The notes under the pieces were generated by a model. It was not told the DNA's origin. It worked only from the letters and a program-made list of their open reading frames with translations, and made no database searches. Both the position numbers and the translations under genes were made by a program. DNA of 64,000 nucleotides from Streptomyces sp. I6 (GTDB lineage: Bacteria > Actinomycetota > Actinomycetes > Streptomycetales > Streptomycetaceae): the NCBI GenBank assembly GCA_003725745.1, contig RHDP01000001.1:606001-670000 (forward strand). Reading direction: 5' to 3'. Below, piece after piece: positions 46,944 through 58,202 of this stretch (its first letter is position 1; every line of letters begins with the position of its first letter).

Positions 46944-48483
46944 GGGCTAGCCCCAAGGCCGTGAAGTTTGCGGCTGGGTCGTGTCGTCAAGGGCCTGCGG
47001 CTGCGAGGATCTCGATGCCAGTGGTGGCCTTGTAGCTGGTCCGGTCGATGCGGGGGCCTCGGGCCTGGTACTTGGAGATGGCGCGTTTGACGATGCGGGG
47101 CTGACCCGTAGCCGCCGCTGGGGCAGCAGGCTGGCCAGGACGTGCCGACCGATGGTGCCGGTCAGGTCGATGGCGGTGTCGGCGATGACGCCCGCGGCCA
47201 GGACGAGCTGGTCGCGGGCGGCCTGCCAGGCGATGGAGAAGCCGGCCCGGTCCGGGTCGGTGCCGGGCTGGGTGCTGGTGGCGTCCGCCATGGCGGTCCG
47301 CAGCAGCTGGTGGACCACCAGCAGGGCGTAGATCTCCTGGTCGATGCCCTCGGGGGTGCGGGCGCGCAGGACCCGGCCGCCGAGGATGGTCGATTTCAGT
47401 TCCAGGTAGGCGGTTTCGATCTCCCAGCGCTGGTGGTAGAGCATGGCCAGTTCACCGGCGGGGTGGCGGTGGTGGTCGAGCAGAGTGGTGGCGAGCCGGT
47501 AGAGGCCGGTGTGTTTCCCGGCGGTGGTGGTGATGGTGATCTCGCAGTCGACGACGCGCACGGGTACCGGGCCGAGGGCGGAGAGGTAGGAGCCGTCCCG
47601 GTAGCGGGCCAGGATCGGCATCCGGCGGCCGTTCTTGAGCCGGACGAGGACCTCGGCCCCGGTGGCCGCGATGTCGTTGATCAGCCCCTGGGCGGCGAAG
47701 TTGCGGTCGGCCAGCAGGATCATCCCCGGCCGCAGGCTGGGCAGCAGGCGCGGGGCGTGGGTGGTCTCACCCGATGTGGTGGGTCCGAAGACCGCGTCGA
47801 TGAGGGTGCGGGTGCCGCAGGCGACCAGGGTCAGCAGGCGGACCTGCGGGTAGCCGGTCCCGCCGTGGTTGCCCGCCTGCTTGGTGAACCGGGTCAGGAC
47901 GGCAGGGGTGTCGGGGACCGTCAGGGTGGTGCCGTCGAGCGCGATCACCAGCAGACCGCGCCACCATGCTCCCGGTGTCCGTGGCCCGGCCACCGGGCCT
48001 TTCAGCAGGTCGAACAGCCATTTCAGCGGTGTGGCGCCGATACGGCGGCGGGCCTGGGCCAGCGCGCTTGCCGACGGCGCGGCCAGTGGCAGACCGGCCA
48101 GAGCGCCGGTGAGCTTGCGCCAGACCCCGAGGTATCCGACCTCCGGGAACAGGCACCCGGCCAGCAGCAGGTAGACGACCACCCGGGATGGCAGGTCCCG
48201 CAGCCGCTCCTGGACCCTGCCCGTGGCCTTCAATGCCTCGTCGACCATTTCGAAGGGATGCACTGGGTGAGTTCACCGAGATGACCGGGTGCGAACCGGC
48301 CTCCGGCCACCGTGACGACACGAGTGATGGCACACTGTCCGGACAGCGGAGCCTCCGGTCCTTGTGAACGGCTTGTCTTGGTCGACTGCCAGTTCTACCG
48401 GGGCTCCGCTCCTCATGTCCGCGAAACCGCAGCTTACGGACCCTGGACAACCCCACCCATCCGCAAACTGAACGGCCTTGGGG

Positions 48484-48490
<7 letters not shown>
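46944..48490 (-). mobile_element. Complete IS4-family insertion sequence with target duplication
   Basis: The element spans 46954-48480 (1527 bp). The ends are inverted repeats of about 25 bp: CAAGGCCGTGAAGTTTGCGG on the left, and CAAGGCCGTTCAGTTTGCGG as the right-end complement, with only a few mismatches. It is flanked by the same 10-bp palindrome GGGCTAGCCC at 46944-46953 and 48481-48490, the expected target duplication for this family. It carries one transposase gene. The insertion point is the gcvP stop codon region. Confidence 0.9.
46987..48263 (-). CDS. IS4-family transposase, frame broken near the C-terminus
   Basis: About 425 aa DDE transposase. The N-terminal helical IS4 domain has SASALAQARRRIGATPLKWL. 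The catalytic parts are LVIALDGTTLTVPDT (first Asp), ILLADRNF (second Asp) and LYHQRWEIETAYLELKSTIL, the Y-(2)-R-(3)-E-(6)-K signature with the catalytic Glu. The end (RIVKRAISKYQARGPRIDRT, then ATTGIEILAAAGP) is in another frame, restored by one base in the G run at 47097-47100. All catalytic residues are intact. Confidence 0.92.
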
Positions 48491-51369
<2,879 letters not shown>

Positions 51370-51435
51370 TGCGGAGGCCTCCTGGTCGTGACGACCTGCG
51401 AGGGGCACCACGGCGCGGGTGCCCGGACGGCCTCC

Positions 51436-51640
51436 CCCTCTGTCATCTCAACCTGAGAGCTTCACCGGCGCGCCCGCGGGCGCGCCGGCTTTCACCGTCG
51501 GTGAGAGCGGATGCCGTCCGACGCCCGCCCTGCTTTCCAGAGTGACCTCGTCCGTGCGGTACAGGGGCCTGAGAGATTCCGGGGAGGATTTGCTCCTTCG
51601 GCGGCTCCGGCTTTCACCGGGGCACTCTCCCGCACGGGGT
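51436..51640 (-). ncRNA. Tandem glycine riboswitch (gcvT motif)
   Basis: Read on the minus strand: GCGGGAGAGT, then CGCCGAAGGAGCAAATCCTC and ATCTCTCAGG form the first aptamer. A second set (CACTCTGGAAAGCAG, ACCGACGGTGAAAGCCGG, GCTCTCAGGTT) follows after a short linker. These are the signature loops of the two-aptamer glycine riboswitch. It lies 70-270 bases upstream of the gcvP start and should switch gcvP on at high glycine. Confidence 0.88.
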
Positions 51641-51754
51641 CAGCAGCCGCTGCCAGCGTACCAGCGCGGCCTCACCCGGCACTCCGAGTGGACGACGCCC
51701 AGGATGTGCACTTTCGTAGTGTTCAGCGAACCCGTGCGACCTGTTGGAGGGACC

Positions 51755-52186
51755 GTGCAGACCGACATCGATCCGCGCAGCCTGATCGGCCGCAAGGCGT
51801 TCGACCGAAACGGCACCAGGATCGGGACCGTGGACGAGGTGTACCTCGACGACGCGACGGGCGTGCCCGAATGGGCGGCCGTACGCACCGGGCTGTTCAG
51901 CCGGGACGCCTTCGTCCCCCTCGAGCCCAGCGAGCTGGAGGGCGACGGCCTCCACATACCCTTCGAACGCTCGCTGATCAAGGATGCGCCCGACTTCGGG
52001 GTCGGCCGCCATCTCTCCCCCGAGCAGGAGCTGCAGCTGTACCACCACTACGGTCTCGACCTGCCGACACCTCCGGAGCGGCCCACCGCCCCACCGCCCC
52101 CCGGCGACGAGGCGGACGGCCCCGGCTCGGGCACCGGATCCTCCGGGGACCGGGGCCTCGGGCGGCTCGCGGGCCACGACGACTGA
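51755..52186 (+). CDS. PRC-barrel domain protein
   Basis: 143-aa protein. The N-terminal PRC barrel reads MQTDIDPRSLIGRKAFDRNG, TRIGTVDEVYLDDATGVPEW and AAVRTGLFSRDAFVPLEPSE, followed by an acidic Pro/Gly tail. PRC barrels occur in RNA-processing and photosynthetic proteins; the Streptomyces ones are uncharacterised, often stress-linked. GTG 51755 is set by TTGGAGGGA upstream. It is divergent from gcvP. The last 139 bases overlap the 3' end of the convergent dinB. Confidence 0.85.
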   Translation: MQTDIDPRSLIGRKAFDRNGTRIGTVDEVYLDDATGVPEWAAVRTGLFSRDAFVPLEPSELEGDGLHIPFERSLIKDAPDFGVGRHLSPEQELQLYHHYGLDLPTPPERPTAPPPPGDEADGPGSGTGSSGDRGLGRLAGHDD

Positions 52187-53556
52187 CCCTCCGGCGGCCG
52201 CACCAGCGGCAGCGGATCCGAAGGCTCCAGACGGGGGTCGTCCACGGCGAACGTCCGCACCCGGCCCGGCAGGGCCGACCACGGTTCCTCGAAGCGCACG
52301 GTGACCCTCCCGAGGCCGCTTCCCTGCACCCATCCGGCGCCGTGGTCGGCATGCCGTACGTCCTGGCCGGCGGCCCAGTGCCGTTCGGCCGCCGGCCGGA
52401 TCTCCCCGGCCGGCGGCCGCTCCTGCACCGGCGGCGGCTGCCGGGGCGGGGCCGCCTCAGGGCCCTCCTCGTGCCGGTCCCCCACCGCGGCCTGTGCGAA
52501 GAGGTCCTCCTGCGTGTAGTCGGCGAGGCCGCTCACCCCCACACCGAGCAGCCGCACCCCGCCCGTGGTGTCCACCGCCTCCAGGAGCCGGGCCGCCGCC
52601 TCCCGCACCACCGCGGGGTCGTCGGTGGGCCCGCGCAGCGTCTCCGACCTGGTGAGCGTCGAGAAGTCGAACCGCCGCACCTTCAGCACGATCGTCCGCC
52701 CCGAGTGCCCGGAGGCGCGCAGCCGGCGCACGCAGCGGTCCGCGAGCCGCTCCACCTCGGTCCGGATGCGGACCCGGTCGTGCAGGTCCACGTCGAAGGT
52801 GTCCTCCACCGAGACGGACTTGGCGTCCCGCTCGGCGACCACCGGGCGGTCGTCCCGGCCCATCGCCATCCGGAAGATCGCACCTCCGTGCGCCCTCCCC
52901 AGCAGCCTGACGAGCTCGTCCTCGCCCGCCCCGGCCAGATCCGCCACCGTGGTCATGCCCGCCCGTCGCAGATGCTCCCCCGTCGCCGGACCCACCCCCG
53001 GCAGTGTCCGCACCGGCATCGGCCCCAGCAGGTCCCGCTCGGTGCCCGGCTCGATCAGCACCAGCCCGTCGGGTTTGGCCTGCTCTGAGGCGATCTTCGC
53101 CAGCATCTTGGAGGGTGCCAGTCCCACCGAACCCGTCAGCCCGGTGACCGTCAGGATGTCCCTGCGCAGCCGCTCACCGGCCTCCCGGGCGGTGCGGGAG
53201 TCATCGGCCGCCCCGCCCGCCTCCAGGTCCACGAAGGCCTCGTCCAGGCTCAGCGGCTCCACCAGCGGCGAGAGCAGGCCGAGCAAATTCATCACCTGGT
53301 CGCTGACCATCCGGTAGAGCGGGAAGCGCGGCACCAGGTACGCGGCGTTGGGGCACAGCCGGCGCGCCTGCGCCATGGGCATCGCGGAGTGCACACCGAA
53401 CCTCCGGGCCTCGTACGAGGCGGTGGCGACCACCCCGCGCGGCCCCAGACCACCGACGACGACCGGCTTTCCGCGCAGACTCGGTTTCGCCGCCTGCTCC
53501 GCCGCGGCGAAGAACGCATCCATGTCCAGATGCAGGATGGTGGGCGCGGGTCTCAC
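52048..53556 (-). CDS. dinB: DNA polymerase IV (Y-family translesion polymerase)
   Basis: 502-aa DinB. The palm begins TILHLDMDAFFAAAEQAAKP with catalytic Asp; YLVPRFPLYRMVSDQVMNLL, LSLDEAFVDLE with the catalytic Asp-Glu pair, and GSVGLAPSKMLAKIASEQAK follow. The helix-hairpin-helix VRTLPGVGPATGEHLRRAGM and little-finger domain complete the polymerase. A C-terminal extension (WVQGSGLGRVTVRFEEPWSA) is seen in actinobacterial DinB. The last 50 residues are low complexity and overlap the PRC gene. The start is GTG 53556. It is error-prone lesion bypass; no LexA box was seen. Confidence 0.93.
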   Translation of the reverse strand: MRPAPTILHLDMDAFFAAAEQAAKPSLRGKPVVVGGLGPRGVVATASYEARRFGVHSAMPMAQARRLCPNAAYLVPRFPLYRMVSDQVMNLLGLLSPLVEPLSLDEAFVDLEAGGAADDSRTAREAGERLRRDILTVTGLTGSVGLAPSKMLAKIASEQAKPDGLVLIEPGTERDLLGPMPVRTLPGVGPATGEHLRRAGMTTVADLAGAGEDELVRLLGRAHGGAIFRMAMGRDDRPVVAERDAKSVSVEDTFDVDLHDRVRIRTEVERLADRCVRRLRASGHSGRTIVLKVRRFDFSTLTRSETLRGPTDDPAVVREAAARLLEAVDTTGGVRLLGVGVSGLADYTQEDLFAQAAVGDRHEEGPEAAPPRQPPPVQERPPAGEIRPAAERHWAAGQDVRHADHGAGWVQGSGLGRVTVRFEEPWSALPGRVRTFAVDDPRLEPSDPLPLVRPPEGQSSWPASRPRPRSPEDPVPEPGPSASSPGGGGAVGRSGGVGRSRP

Positions 53557-53620
53557 GGCTTCGATGCTGCCCTACCGCACCGACAATCGCCCGCACACGC
53601 GTACGAGCCGGTCGGAAGGT

Positions 53621-54220
53621 TCAGCCGGCGCGTTCGCGGCGGCGCCTGGCCAGCTCGTCGCCCGGATCGTGGCCGATCAGAGTCTCACCGGTGTCGACAC
53701 GCTCCCCGTGCAGCTGTGAGAGTGCCGCCTCGACGTCCCGCCACACCACGCCGACGGCGATCCCGAACACGCCCTGCCCGCCCTGGAGGAGGTCCACGAC
53801 CTCGTCCGGCGACGAGCACTCGTACACGGTCGCGCCGTCACTCATCAGGGTCATCCGCTCGAGGTCCGCGAAGCCCCGTGCGCGCAGATGCCGCACCGCC
53901 GCCCGGATGTTCTGCAGGGCGACCCCCGTGTCCAGGAACCGCTTGACGATCTTGAGGACGACGACGTCCCGAAAGCTGTAGAGCCGCTGGGAGCCCGATC
54001 CGTGGGCGGGCCGCACGCTGGGTTCGACCAGACCGGTCCGCGCCCAGTAGTCGAGCTGCCGGTAGGTGATCCCCGCCGCCGCGCACGCGGTAGGCCCCCG
54101 GTACCCCACGGTCTCGGGCGTCGCGTCGGCTTGCGCACCGTCGTGAAGCGAATACGTCAGGCCCTCCGCGGGACCGCGCCCGTGAGAACCCGCTGCCGTA
54201 CCGTCGCCGCTGCTTCTCAC
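53621..54220 (-). CDS. MerR-family transcriptional regulator, McdR (Rv1830)-like
   Basis: 199-aa regulator. The MerR HTH reads VGYRGPTACAAAGITYRQLD, then YWARTGLVEPSVRPAHGSGS and QRLYSFRDVVVLKIVKRFLD. The C-terminal part includes DLLQGGQGVFGIAVGVVWRD, conserved in the actinobacterial group containing mycobacterial Rv1830/McdR. GTG 54220 is set by GGAGGTC upstream. Gene order (GarA-like, FtsR-like, DUF151, this gene) matches Mycobacterium Rv1827-Rv1830, supporting orthology and a cell-cycle or growth role. Confidence 0.85.
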   Translation of the reverse strand: MRSSGDGTAAGSHGRGPAEGLTYSLHDGAQADATPETVGYRGPTACAAAGITYRQLDYWARTGLVEPSVRPAHGSGSQRLYSFRDVVVLKIVKRFLDTGVALQNIRAAVRHLRARGFADLERMTLMSDGATVYECSSPDEVVDLLQGGQGVFGIAVGVVWRDVEAALSQLHGERVDTGETLIGHDPGDELARRRRERAG

Positions 54221-54464
54221 GCCGACCTCCGTCCTTGACCTGCCTTCTCGACGGTAGGGAGTCGTCCGGGGCGCGTCAACGATCGCCACACTCGGCACGC
54301 CGAGTGATAATCACCCTGAGAGTGGTTTCGCGTGCCCCGTTTCGGGGAAAAGGTGGCCGAATGCCCCACGGAGAGCCGCCTCGGCCAGGCCCGCCGTCCG
54401 GACCGGACATCGCCCGTCCGAACGGATCGCGGAACCGGCCCGCGGGCCACCGGCTGTCCGCGGA

Positions 54465-54938
54465 TCACTGGCTGCTGGAGCCGAAGTCCTCCGGCGAGAT
54501 CTGGTCGAGGAACTCGCGGAACTTCTCGACCTCGTCCTCCTGCTCGTCGGGGATCGCGATACCGGCGTCGTCCAGCACGCCGTCGCTGCCGTAGATCGGC
54601 GTACCGGTACGCAGCGCCAGCGCTATGGCGTCGGACGGCCTGGCGCTGACCTCCACACCGCTGGCGAAGACCAGCTCCGCGTAGAAGACGCCCTCCCGCA
54701 GGTCGGTGATCCGCACCTCGGTGAGCTCCTGCCCGACGGCCTCCAGCACGTCCTTGAACAGGTCGTGGGTGAGCGGCCTGGCCGGCGCCATCCCCTGCTG
54801 CGCGAAGGCGATCGCGGTCGCCTCACCCGGTCCGATCCAGATGGGGAGATACCGATCGCCTCCCACTTCGCGCAGGAGCACGATCGGCTGGTTGGAGGGC
54901 ATTTCCACCCGGACACCCACAACGTCGAGCTCGTTCAC
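54465..54938 (-). CDS. Bifunctional nuclease family (DUF151) protein
   Basis: 157-aa protein: MNELDVVGVRVEMPSNQPIV, LPIWIGPGEATAIAFAQQGM, RPLTHDLFKDVLEAVGQELT and ARPSDAIALALRTGTPIYGS are the DUF151 hallmarks. A plant relative was described as a DNase/RNase; the bacterial function is not settled. The acidic tail EQEDEVEKFREFLDQISPED is typical. The start is GTG 54938. It lies between two MerR genes in the conserved block, equivalent to Rv1829. Confidence 0.9.
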   Translation of the reverse strand: MNELDVVGVRVEMPSNQPIVLLREVGGDRYLPIWIGPGEATAIAFAQQGMAPARPLTHDLFKDVLEAVGQELTEVRITDLREGVFYAELVFASGVEVSARPSDAIALALRTGTPIYGSDGVLDDAGIAIPDEQEDEVEKFREFLDQISPEDFGSSSQ

Positions 54939-55013
54939 ACAGCAACCCTAGGACGTGCCCGGCAGGTTTGGGTAGTCGGGTTCGGCCGAGACCGGCCCGA
55001 GCCCGCCCCTCCC

Positions 55014-55754
55014 TCAGGGCAGACGTACCCCCAGCGCCGTCTGCACCAGCACCGAGTGCAGCCTGACGGAGAGCGCCGCCAGCTCCCTCGTGGTCGCCTC
55101 GGCATGCGCTCTGGTCTGCGGATTGCGGTGCCGGCGCAGCGGTGCGACCACTTGTTCGACCAGACCCGCGTCGCGGTCGGCGGCGGCCTTCATCGCCCGC
55201 AGATGCCTCGGCTCCAGACCGAATCTGCCCAGGTCGGCGATCAGTCTGGCCACCGTCACGGACTCGGCCTCGTAGGAGGAGTCCGCCGAAGGGGTGATCA
55301 GGCCGTAGGCCTCCCACTCTCCGAGCTTCTCCTCGGTCACTTCCGCGGCGGCGAGCAGCTCCGCCCGCCCGACGCGCGCCGCCGTGGGCCCCTCGGGGAG
55401 GGACTCGGCCGCCTCGCCGGAGGATCCCGTCGATCCGCCCTGGGACGGGAGCGGGGGCCGTTCTCCGCGCGCCAGGGCGTCGAGGTGCTCGCGGATGACC
55501 TTCAGCGGCAGGTAGTGGTCCCGCTGCATACGCAGAACCCGGGCGAGCCGCTCGACGTCGCCGGGACTGAACTTGCGGTAGCCGGACGGTGTGCGCTGCG
55601 GCTCGACGAGCCCCTCGGCCTCCAGGAAGCGGATCTTGGAGATGGTGACCTCGGGAAACTCTTCCCGCAGCCGGTTCAGCACCGAGCCGATGCTGACCAG
55701 CCGGTCGCCGCCGGCGGTGCCGTGGCCGGCACCGCCCGCCGGAGTTCGCCGCAT
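55014..55754 (-). CDS. ftsR: MerR-family cell-division regulator, FtsR (Rv1828)-like
   Basis: 246-aa protein. The HTH is LVSIGSVLNRLREEFPEVTI, SKIRFLEAEGLVEPQRTPSG and YRKFSPGDVERLARVLRMQR, followed by a second domain (LGEWEAYGLITPSADSSYEA, LIADLGRFGLEPRHLRAMKA). This matches the actinobacterial FtsR family, shown in Corynebacterium to activate ftsZ. ATG 55754 is 13 bp after the FHA gene stop, so the two are co-transcribed. The symbol is given by family and synteny. Confidence 0.85.
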   Translation of the reverse strand: MRRTPAGGAGHGTAGGDRLVSIGSVLNRLREEFPEVTISKIRFLEAEGLVEPQRTPSGYRKFSPGDVERLARVLRMQRDHYLPLKVIREHLDALARGERPPLPSQGGSTGSSGEAAESLPEGPTAARVGRAELLAAAEVTEEKLGEWEAYGLITPSADSSYEAESVTVARLIADLGRFGLEPRHLRAMKAAADRDAGLVEQVVAPLRRHRNPQTRAHAEATTRELAALSVRLHSVLVQTALGVRLP

Positions 55755-55767
55755 GGACGCCCCTGAG

Positions 55768-56595
55768 TCAGATGCTCCGCTGGTTCCCGTAGAAGACCAG
55801 CCGGTACTTGCCGATCTGTACTTCGTCACCGCTCGCCAGGACGACCGAGTCGATCGGCTCGCGGTTGACGTATGTGCCGTTGAGACTGCCGACGTCCGTG
55901 ACGGTGAAGGTGCCGTCGGCCGCCCTGCGGAACTCCACATGACGGCGTGAGACGGTGAAGTCGTCCAGGAAGATATCGCTCTGGGGGTGGCGGCCCGCCG
56001 TCGTCAGTTCGCTGTCGAGGAGGAAGCGGCTTCCCGCGTTGGGCCCGCGCCGCACCACGAGCAGGGCCGAGCCGAGTGGGAGGGCTTCGACGGCCGCCTG
56101 GGCCTCCGGCGAGAGCGAGGGGAGGGGCGTCTGCCCCGTGGCCTCCGCCTCGTATGCCTCGATCCCCGAGATGGAGATCGTCGAGGTCGTCTCCGAAGCA
56201 CGTTCCGCCGGAACTCCGGACCGCAGCGGCGCGCCGCAGTTGGAGCAGAAGCGGCTGGTCTCGGCGTTGCGGTTGCCGCATCGCGTACACACCGGCATGG
56301 ACGGGTCCTCCTGCCGCGGCTGCCCCGCGGGGGCATGGGATGCATACGGGTCGGGCGCAAACCCTCCACCCGTACTTGAGGTTGACGGTTCCCCGAAACC
56401 TATGCGGCCGGGACCGGCAGGGTCAACAGCAGACGCGCCCTGACCGCCGGGAATGTCACCACCGGCGATCTCGTCCCGGAAGAGCGGGCGCTCGCCGCTC
56501 TGCTCCGTCTCCTGGCCGTGGCGCGGTGCGCGATGACGGGCGGTGCCGCCCTCCTCGCGTGCGCTCTTGCCGAACAACTTCCCAAACAACTTCAC
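55768..56595 (-). CDS. garA: FHA-domain protein with zinc ribbon, GarA/OdhI-like
   Basis: 275-aa signalling protein. A basic N-terminus KLFGKLFGKSAREEG leads to a disordered linker. A zinc ribbon (VCTRCGNRNAETSRFCSNCG, four Cys) follows near residue 105. An ETTSTISISG motif resembles the kinase-phosphorylated ETTS site of GarA. The C-terminal FHA domain has LTTAGRHPQSDIFLDDFTVS, RRHVEFRRAADGTFTVTDVG and SLNGTYVN with the phosphothreonine-binding Arg, Ser and Asn. GarA-type proteins, once phosphorylated, stop inhibiting 2-oxoglutarate metabolism enzymes. The N-terminal extension is longer than in mycobacterial GarA. GTG 56595 start. Confidence 0.87.
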   Translation of the reverse strand: MKLFGKLFGKSAREEGGTARHRAPRHGQETEQSGERPLFRDEIAGGDIPGGQGASAVDPAGPGRIGFGEPSTSSTGGGFAPDPYASHAPAGQPRQEDPSMPVCTRCGNRNAETSRFCSNCGAPLRSGVPAERASETTSTISISGIEAYEAEATGQTPLPSLSPEAQAAVEALPLGSALLVVRRGPNAGSRFLLDSELTTAGRHPQSDIFLDDFTVSRRHVEFRRAADGTFTVTDVGSLNGTYVNREPIDSVVLASGDEVQIGKYRLVFYGNQRSI

Positions 56596-56781
56596 GGGCG
56601 ATTCCCCTTGACCGAAACAGACCCGCCCGTGGGGCAGGAACCCTGAATGAAAAAACCCGCCGACCCGGACACCCTCACAACGTCCGTACCCTCCGGACAG
56701 TTTCCACCACGTAGCACTCTTACGATGCGCCGACCCCCGCAACCCCTTGTCCATCTCCGGCCTCCCCAGCACGGCCACGGC

Positions 56782-57864
56782 TCACCGGGAGGACGACCGA
56801 GCGTAGTCAGGCTGCTCCAGGGGTCGCAAGGCATCCACGACGATCTTCTCCGAGCGGGTCACCGTGACGGTGGCCTGCTCCTTCTCCAAGGTCTGCACCA
56901 CTCCACCGGGGATGTTCAGCGCAGGCTCGAGGTCCTGCGGCCTGCCGATGACCCTGAACCGGTACGGAGCGCCGATCTTCTTCCCGTCCACCTGGATGGA
57001 GCCGGCGCCGTCGGAGAAGTAGGAGTCCGCGACGACCCTCACTCCGTTGACCTGGATCGCCTCGGCCCCCGCGGCACGGAGTTCCTGGATCGCGTCGAGC
57101 AGCATGTCCGACTCGACCGCCCCGGCCCCGTCGCTGATATTCAGCGTGATACCCGGGCCCTCTGCCGCCACGGTACCGGCGAGGATGCCCAGCTGCCGCT
57201 CCTTCTCCTGCGTCTGCCTGCGCGCCTCTTCGGCCTGGTCCGAGCTGGTCTCCAGCTCGGTCCGCTGCTCCTCGAGCCGCTGCTTCTCATCTTCCAGACG
57301 CTTGGTGCGGTCATCCAGTTCATCGAGGATCCGCACGAGATCCTCCTGGCGCGCGCCGCGCAGGGCGCTGCTGTCGCTCGTCGACCGGACCTGGATCGCC
57401 AGACCGAGGCCCAGGACGAACAGCAGCAGGGCCACGACGAGTTGGGCGCGGGAGAAGCGGGGCGGCCACAGCCCTGCCACCAGCCGCTGCCGGCCCGTCA
57501 GCTGCGGCTTGCCGCCGGACGGCACCGCCGGGGGCGCCTCCTCGGCGGAAGCTTCCGTGCCGCGGCCGTCGCCGCCCTTCGGCTCCTTCGCCGCCTCGGC
57601 CCCTTCAGCTCCTTCCCGCCCGTCGGTTCCCGGGGCCGCGGGCCGCGCGCCGCCCTTCCCGGCTCCGGCGGGCGTCGCCTCGGCCGGGGCGGGAAGCCGG
57701 CCCGGCCCGGTGGGCAGGCCTCCGGGCCCGGCGGCGTGCACTGCGGGCAGCGGCTCTTCCGGCCGCCGTGGCGCCGTCACATCGGGCGTCGGGTCGTCAG
57801 CCGTACCCGGCGTCCCGTCCTGGGAGCCGGGCGATTCACGCAGGGTCCTGTCGTTGTCGCTCAT
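56782..57864 (-). CDS. DUF881 family membrane-anchored protein
   Basis: 360-aa protein. A long Pro/Glu/Ala-rich cytosolic N-terminus (about 140 residues) precedes one transmembrane helix (LVVALLLFVLGLGLAIQVRS). A coiled coil (ILDELDDRTKRLEDEKQRLE) and the DUF881 domain follow: GPGITLNISDGAGAVESDML, AIQVNGVRVVADSYFSDGAG and a C-terminal LEKEQATVTVTRSEKIVVDA. The ATG at 57864 is 5 bp after the small-basic-protein stop: one operon. DUF881 proteins flank this locus in most actinobacteria and are thought to act at the cell envelope or division site. Confidence 0.9.
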   Translation of the reverse strand: MSDNDRTLRESPGSQDGTPGTADDPTPDVTAPRRPEEPLPAVHAAGPGGLPTGPGRLPAPAEATPAGAGKGGARPAAPGTDGREGAEGAEAAKEPKGGDGRGTEASAEEAPPAVPSGGKPQLTGRQRLVAGLWPPRFSRAQLVVALLLFVLGLGLAIQVRSTSDSSALRGARQEDLVRILDELDDRTKRLEDEKQRLEEQRTELETSSDQAEEARRQTQEKERQLGILAGTVAAEGPGITLNISDGAGAVESDMLLDAIQELRAAGAEAIQVNGVRVVADSYFSDGAGSIQVDGKKIGAPYRFRVIGRPQDLEPALNIPGGVVQTLEKEQATVTVTRSEKIVVDALRPLEQPDYARSSSR

Positions 57865-57869
57865 CGGCC

Positions 57870-58202
57870 TCACGCCCGGAACACATGGCGGCGGATCGCG
57901 GCCGCGTTGGAGAAGATCCGGATGCCGAGGACCACCACCACTCCCGTGGACAGCTGTGCCCCGACGCCCAGCTTGTCGCCGAGGAAGACGATCAGAGCGG
58001 CGACGACGACGTTCGACAGGAACGAGACCACGAAGACCTTGTCGACGAAGATCCCGTCGAGCATGGCCCGCAGGCCGCCGAACACCGCGTCGAGAGCCGC
58101 GACGACGGCGATCGGGAGGTAGGGCTCGACCACTGCCGGCACCTCGGGGCGGAGCAGCAGTCCCGCCACGACTCCCAAGACCAGGCCCAGTACGGCGATC
58201 AC
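57870..58202 (-). CDS. Small basic family protein (SbpA, DUF1290)
   Basis: 110-aa membrane protein with three hydrophobic stretches: MIAVLGLVLGVVAGLLLRPE, LPIAVVAALDAVFGGLRAML and VVSFLSNVVVAALIVFLGDK. It ends with a basic FSNAAAIRRHVFRA. This is the DUF1290 family, always sandwiched between DUF881 genes. Its start overlaps the end of the upstream DUF881 gene by 4 bases (58199-58202), so translation is coupled. Function unknown; an envelope role is inferred from context. Confidence 0.92.
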   Translation of the reverse strand: MIAVLGLVLGVVAGLLLRPEVPAVVEPYLPIAVVAALDAVFGGLRAMLDGIFVDKVFVVSFLSNVVVAALIVFLGDKLGVGAQLSTGVVVVLGIRIFSNAAAIRRHVFRA

